A stretch of 64,000 nucleotides of DNA, taken from positions 1-64,000 of the forward strand of contig NZ_JAAXCY010000015.1 in assembly GCF_014230465.1 (NCBI RefSeq). Reading direction: 5' to 3'. How positions within the stretch are numbered: position 1 is the stretch's first letter; every line of letters starts with the position of its first letter. The stretch is from Pseudomonas cremoris. Lineage in GTDB: Bacteria; Pseudomonadota; Gammaproteobacteria; Pseudomonadales; Pseudomonadaceae. Below are positions 61,545 through 64,000 of the stretch, piece by piece. The position numbers and the translations under genes are program-made. The notes under the pieces are model-generated. The model saw only the letters and a list, made by a program, of their open reading frames with translations, did not search any database and had not been told where the DNA came from.

Positions 61545-63920
61545 TCAATGCGCGAAGAGTGAATTGCCCTTCTGCCCAGCCAACTTCTCCGGCTTGATCA
61601 GGAACCGCGCCAGCGCCGGCAACAGCCACAGCGCGCCGAACATGTTCCACAGCAGCATGAAGGTGAGCATCAGGCCCATGTCGGCCTGGAACTTGATGGC
61701 CGAGAAAATCCAGGTGCACACGCCAATCGCCAGGCACAAGCCGGTGAACAGCACGGCTTTACCAGTGGACTTGAGCGTCTGGTAGTACGCCTCTTGCAAC
61801 GGCAGGCCGGCGCGCAGGAAGCTTTCCAGGCGGCTGTAGATGTAGATGCCGTAGTCCACGCCGATCCCCACACCCAACGCCACCACCGGCAGGGTCGCGA
61901 CCTTCACGCCGATGCCCATGAACGCCATCAGCGCGTTACCCAGCACCGAGGTCAGCACCAGCGGCAGCACGATGCACAGGGTCGCCGCCCAGGAGCGGAA
62001 AGTGATCATGCACATGGTGGCCACGCACAGGTACACCAGGATCAGGATGGTCAGTTCGGATTCCTTGATCACCTCGTTGGTGGCCGCTTCGATCCCGGCG
62101 TTACCGGCGGCAAGGATGAATTCCAGGCCGTCCTTGTTGTTCTCCTTGGCGAAGTCCTGCACCGCATGCACCGCACGATCGAGGGTTTCGGCCTTGTGGT
62201 CATTGAGGAACACCAGCACCGGCGCCAGCGAGCAATTGTTGTTGTACAGGCCATCGGCGCGGGCAATGGAGTTGTTCAGCACGTCCGGGTTACGCGACAG
62301 GGTTTCCCATTTCAGGTTGCCCTCGTTCATGCCCTTGATCATCTGCTTGGACACGGTCACCAGCGAGATCGCCGACTGCACGCCCTCGGTGTTCTGCATC
62401 TTCCACATCAACTGGTCGATCGGTGCCATGGCCTCGTAGCGCGAGCACCCTTCGGCCTTGGTCTTGACCATCACCACCAGCACATCGGAGCTGGTGGAGT
62501 AGTTGCTGATGATGAAGTTGTTGTCTTTGTTGTAGCGCGAATCCGGGCGCAGTTCCGGCGCGCCCTGGTCCAAGTCGCCGATCTTGAGGTTCTGGCTGTA
62601 CCAGAGGCCGCCGCCAAAGGCCACCAGCGCCAGCGCGATGGAGATCGGTGCGACTTTCGGGCTGGCAAAGTTCGACAGCAAGCGCCAGAACGAGTGTTCG
62701 CGATTGGCGTCCTTCTTGCTCTTGGCGATGGCGCGCTTGCTGATACCCACGTAGGAGATCGCCACCGGCAGCAGGATCAGGTTGGTGAACACAATCACCG
62801 CCACACCGATGGACGCGCCAATGGCCAACTCGCGGATAACACCGATGTCGATGATCAGCAGTGTGATGAAACCCACAGCATCGGCGAGGATCGCGATCAT
62901 CCCCGGCAAGAACAGTTGTCGGAACGTACGCCGCGCCGCTGTCAGCGCATTGTCAGCCTCGCTGGATTGCAGGGCGATGCCGTTGATCTTCTGCACGCCG
63001 TGGGAAATACCGATGGCGAAAATCAGGAACGGCACCAGCATCGAATACGGATCGAGGCCGAAGCCGAAAAAGTGCATCAAGCCGAGTTGCCAGATCACCG
63101 CCACCAGCGTGGTGCTCAACACCGCGACGGTGCTGCGCAGGCAGTTGGTGAACCACAGCAGCAAGATCAGGGTGATGACGAACGCGATGCCGAAGAACAT
63201 CACCACCATGACCAGGCCATCGATCAGGTCGCCGACCTTTTTGGCGAAACCGACGATGTGAATCTTGACGTTGGGGTTCTGCGCTTCGAACTTGTCGCGG
63301 ATCTTGTCTTCGAGCTCATGGGAGAACTTGCGGTAGTCCAGGGCCAGCAGCTTGCCTTGGTCCTGCGGGTCCGGGTAGGACTCCAGCAGCGGGATATCGA
63401 CGATGCTCGATTTGAAGTCGTTGGACACCAGGCGCCCGACCTGGCCGGACTTGAGCACGTTGTTGCGCAGTTGGTCGAGGCTTTCCGGCGAGCCGTTGTA
63501 GCTTTGCGGGATGACTTCACCGCCAGCGAAGCCTTCTTCGGTCACTTCGGTCCAACGTACGCTGGGACTCCACAGCGATTTTAGGCCCGAGCGGTCAACG
63601 CCGGAGATGTAGAACACCTCGTCGTTGATCTGGCGCAGGGTCTCCATGTATTCCTTCGTAAAGATGTCGCCGTCCTTGGCTTCCACGGAGATGCGCACCG
63701 TGTTGCCCAGGTTGGCCAGGTCATTGCGGTGCTCCATCATCTTTTCGATGAAGGGGTGCTTGAGGGGGATCATCTTTTCAAAGCTGGTGGACGGGCGAAT
63801 CAACGTCGCCTGCCAGAACAGGAAAATACTCACCAGCAGGCAGATCACGATCACTGCCGGGCGGTTGTTGAAGATCAGGCGCTCAAGAAAGGTCGCTTTA
63901 TCGTTGTGATGACTGCTCAT
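61545..63920 (-). CDS. RND/MMPL-type transporter with sterol-sensing-like domain
   Basis: A 791-residue inner-membrane protein with the RND superfamily topology: TM1 near residue 20-40, a large periplasmic loop (about 45-230), five clustered helices (about 235-390), a second loop (about 430-610) and six C-terminal helices. The charged helix-4-type motif GIGVDYGIYIYSRLESF (about 690-705) and the first half FAIGISHGVQKINGIAL are clear. In pseudomonads such genes sit with DUF1302/DUF1329 and YCF48-like genes and are annotated as efflux RND permeases. The substrate (lipid or hydrophobic compound) is inferred. ATG follows GGGGAAAG. Confidence 0.87.
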   Translation of the reverse strand: MSSHHNDKATFLERLIFNNRPAVIVICLLVSIFLFWQATLIRPSTSFEKMIPLKHPFIEKMMEHRNDLANLGNTVRISVEAKDGDIFTKEYMETLRQINDEVFYISGVDRSGLKSLWSPSVRWTEVTEEGFAGGEVIPQSYNGSPESLDQLRNNVLKSGQVGRLVSNDFKSSIVDIPLLESYPDPQDQGKLLALDYRKFSHELEDKIRDKFEAQNPNVKIHIVGFAKKVGDLIDGLVMVVMFFGIAFVITLILLLWFTNCLRSTVAVLSTTLVAVIWQLGLMHFFGFGLDPYSMLVPFLIFAIGISHGVQKINGIALQSSEADNALTAARRTFRQLFLPGMIAILADAVGFITLLIIDIGVIRELAIGASIGVAVIVFTNLILLPVAISYVGISKRAIAKSKKDANREHSFWRLLSNFASPKVAPISIALALVAFGGGLWYSQNLKIGDLDQGAPELRPDSRYNKDNNFIISNYSTSSDVLVVMVKTKAEGCSRYEAMAPIDQLMWKMQNTEGVQSAISLVTVSKQMIKGMNEGNLKWETLSRNPDVLNNSIARADGLYNNNCSLAPVLVFLNDHKAETLDRAVHAVQDFAKENNKDGLEFILAAGNAGIEAATNEVIKESELTILILVYLCVATMCMITFRSWAATLCIVLPLVLTSVLGNALMAFMGIGVKVATLPVVALGVGIGVDYGIYIYSRLESFLRAGLPLQEAYYQTLKSTGKAVLFTGLCLAIGVCTWIFSAIKFQADMGLMLTFMLLWNMFGALWLLPALARFLIKPEKLAGQKGNSLFAH

Positions 63921-63935
63921 TCTTTCCCCGCCTTC

Positions 63936-64000
63936 TTATTGTTTTGTCGGTTCGGCGCCGGCAGGCGTCGCCACGCGAACACCACCCTGCCCGGCCAGAA
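63936..64000 (-). CDS. 3' end of a gene cut by the window edge (possible YCF48-like protein)
   Basis: The last 20 codons of a minus-strand gene are visible, ending LAGQGGVRVATPAGAEPTKQ and TAA at 63938-63936. It is 15 bases upstream of the transporter gene and in the same operon. The Gly-Gln-Gly-Gly end and the neighbour suggest a BNR/YCF48-type beta-propeller, but the fragment is too short to be sure. Confidence 0.55.
   Translation of the reverse strand, partial: LAGQGGVRVATPAGAEPTKQ

Noticed and set aside
1..64000. CRISPR arrays, tRNA or rRNA genes, prophage or insertion sequences
   Set aside because: Looked for regular spaced repeats, cloverleaf-type sequences, integrase and transposase motifs on both strands; none seen. 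The repeats present are REP-type palindromes.

Overview
The window reads as a chromosomal segment of a fluorescent Pseudomonas, most likely of the P. fluorescens group. The evidence is the high GC content with strong codon bias, Pseudomonas-type proteins throughout (869-residue AcnB, 1619-residue NAD-glutamate dehydrogenase, DUF6482, DUF5629, DUF3833), and many REP/REPIN palindromes of the GTGGGAGCGGGCTTGCTCGCG type. No tRNA, rRNA, CRISPR array, insertion sequence or phage gene was seen. The assignment is from recognition by eye, not from a database search.

Layout. 1-3 kb: acnB behind a leader with a long hairpin. 3-5.3 kb: a SulP anion transporter overlapping a ParB/Srx-like gene. 5.3-5.9 kb: a gene-free mosaic of repeats. 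5.9-7.2 kb: a serine/threonine-type permease. 7.4-18.1 kb: a catabolic island for quaternary ammonium compounds. It holds a gamma-butyrobetaine dioxygenase, an orphan choline/carnitine-type binding protein, the Rieske carnitine oxygenase pair cntA-cntB, an aldehyde dehydrogenase, an iron alcohol dehydrogenase, an NCS1 permease, an XRE-PAS regulator and a BetI-like TetR regulator. Four 18-bp palindromes sit in its two promoter regions, and three of them have the same position relative to a candidate promoter. This is the most coherent little-described system in the window: gamma-butyrobetaine to carnitine, then trimethylamine plus malic semialdehyde, then malate.

18.2-25.6 kb: a NMT1-type sensor fused to GGDEF, small Pseudomonas genes, a TetR gene followed by a Thr-rich mini-ORF and a terminator, an isochorismatase-like hydrolase, a 2-hydroxyacid dehydrogenase, and an aminoglycoside-phosphotransferase-like gene with an SDR gene. 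25.6-30.65 kb: a two-gene toxin-like operon on the minus strand, in which a 1103-residue protein with a TcdA/B-like hydrophobic region and RTX-like repeats overlaps by ATGA a 578-residue protein ending in a PD-(D/E)XK nuclease motif; no immunity gene is visible. 30.8-36.6 kb: MocR regulator and cupin, tag, a DctA-type symporter and two consecutive GntR/FCD regulators. 36.6-40.7 kb: Fur box, FecI-like sigma factor, FecR-like regulator and TonB-dependent receptor. 40.9-45.7 kb: gdhB. 46.2-53.7 kb: a small acidic protein and the six-gene moxR/bat operon. 54-59.5 kb: sbcD-sbcC-GST. 59.6-64 kb: a tiny secreted protein, a periplasmic lactonase-type beta-propeller, a DUF5629 gene, an MMPL/RND-type transporter and the end of another gene cut by the window edge.

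Start codons were chosen from visible Shine-Dalgarno sequences, so several differ from the longest open frame. Operators, promoters and RNA structures are proposals from sequence pattern alone.
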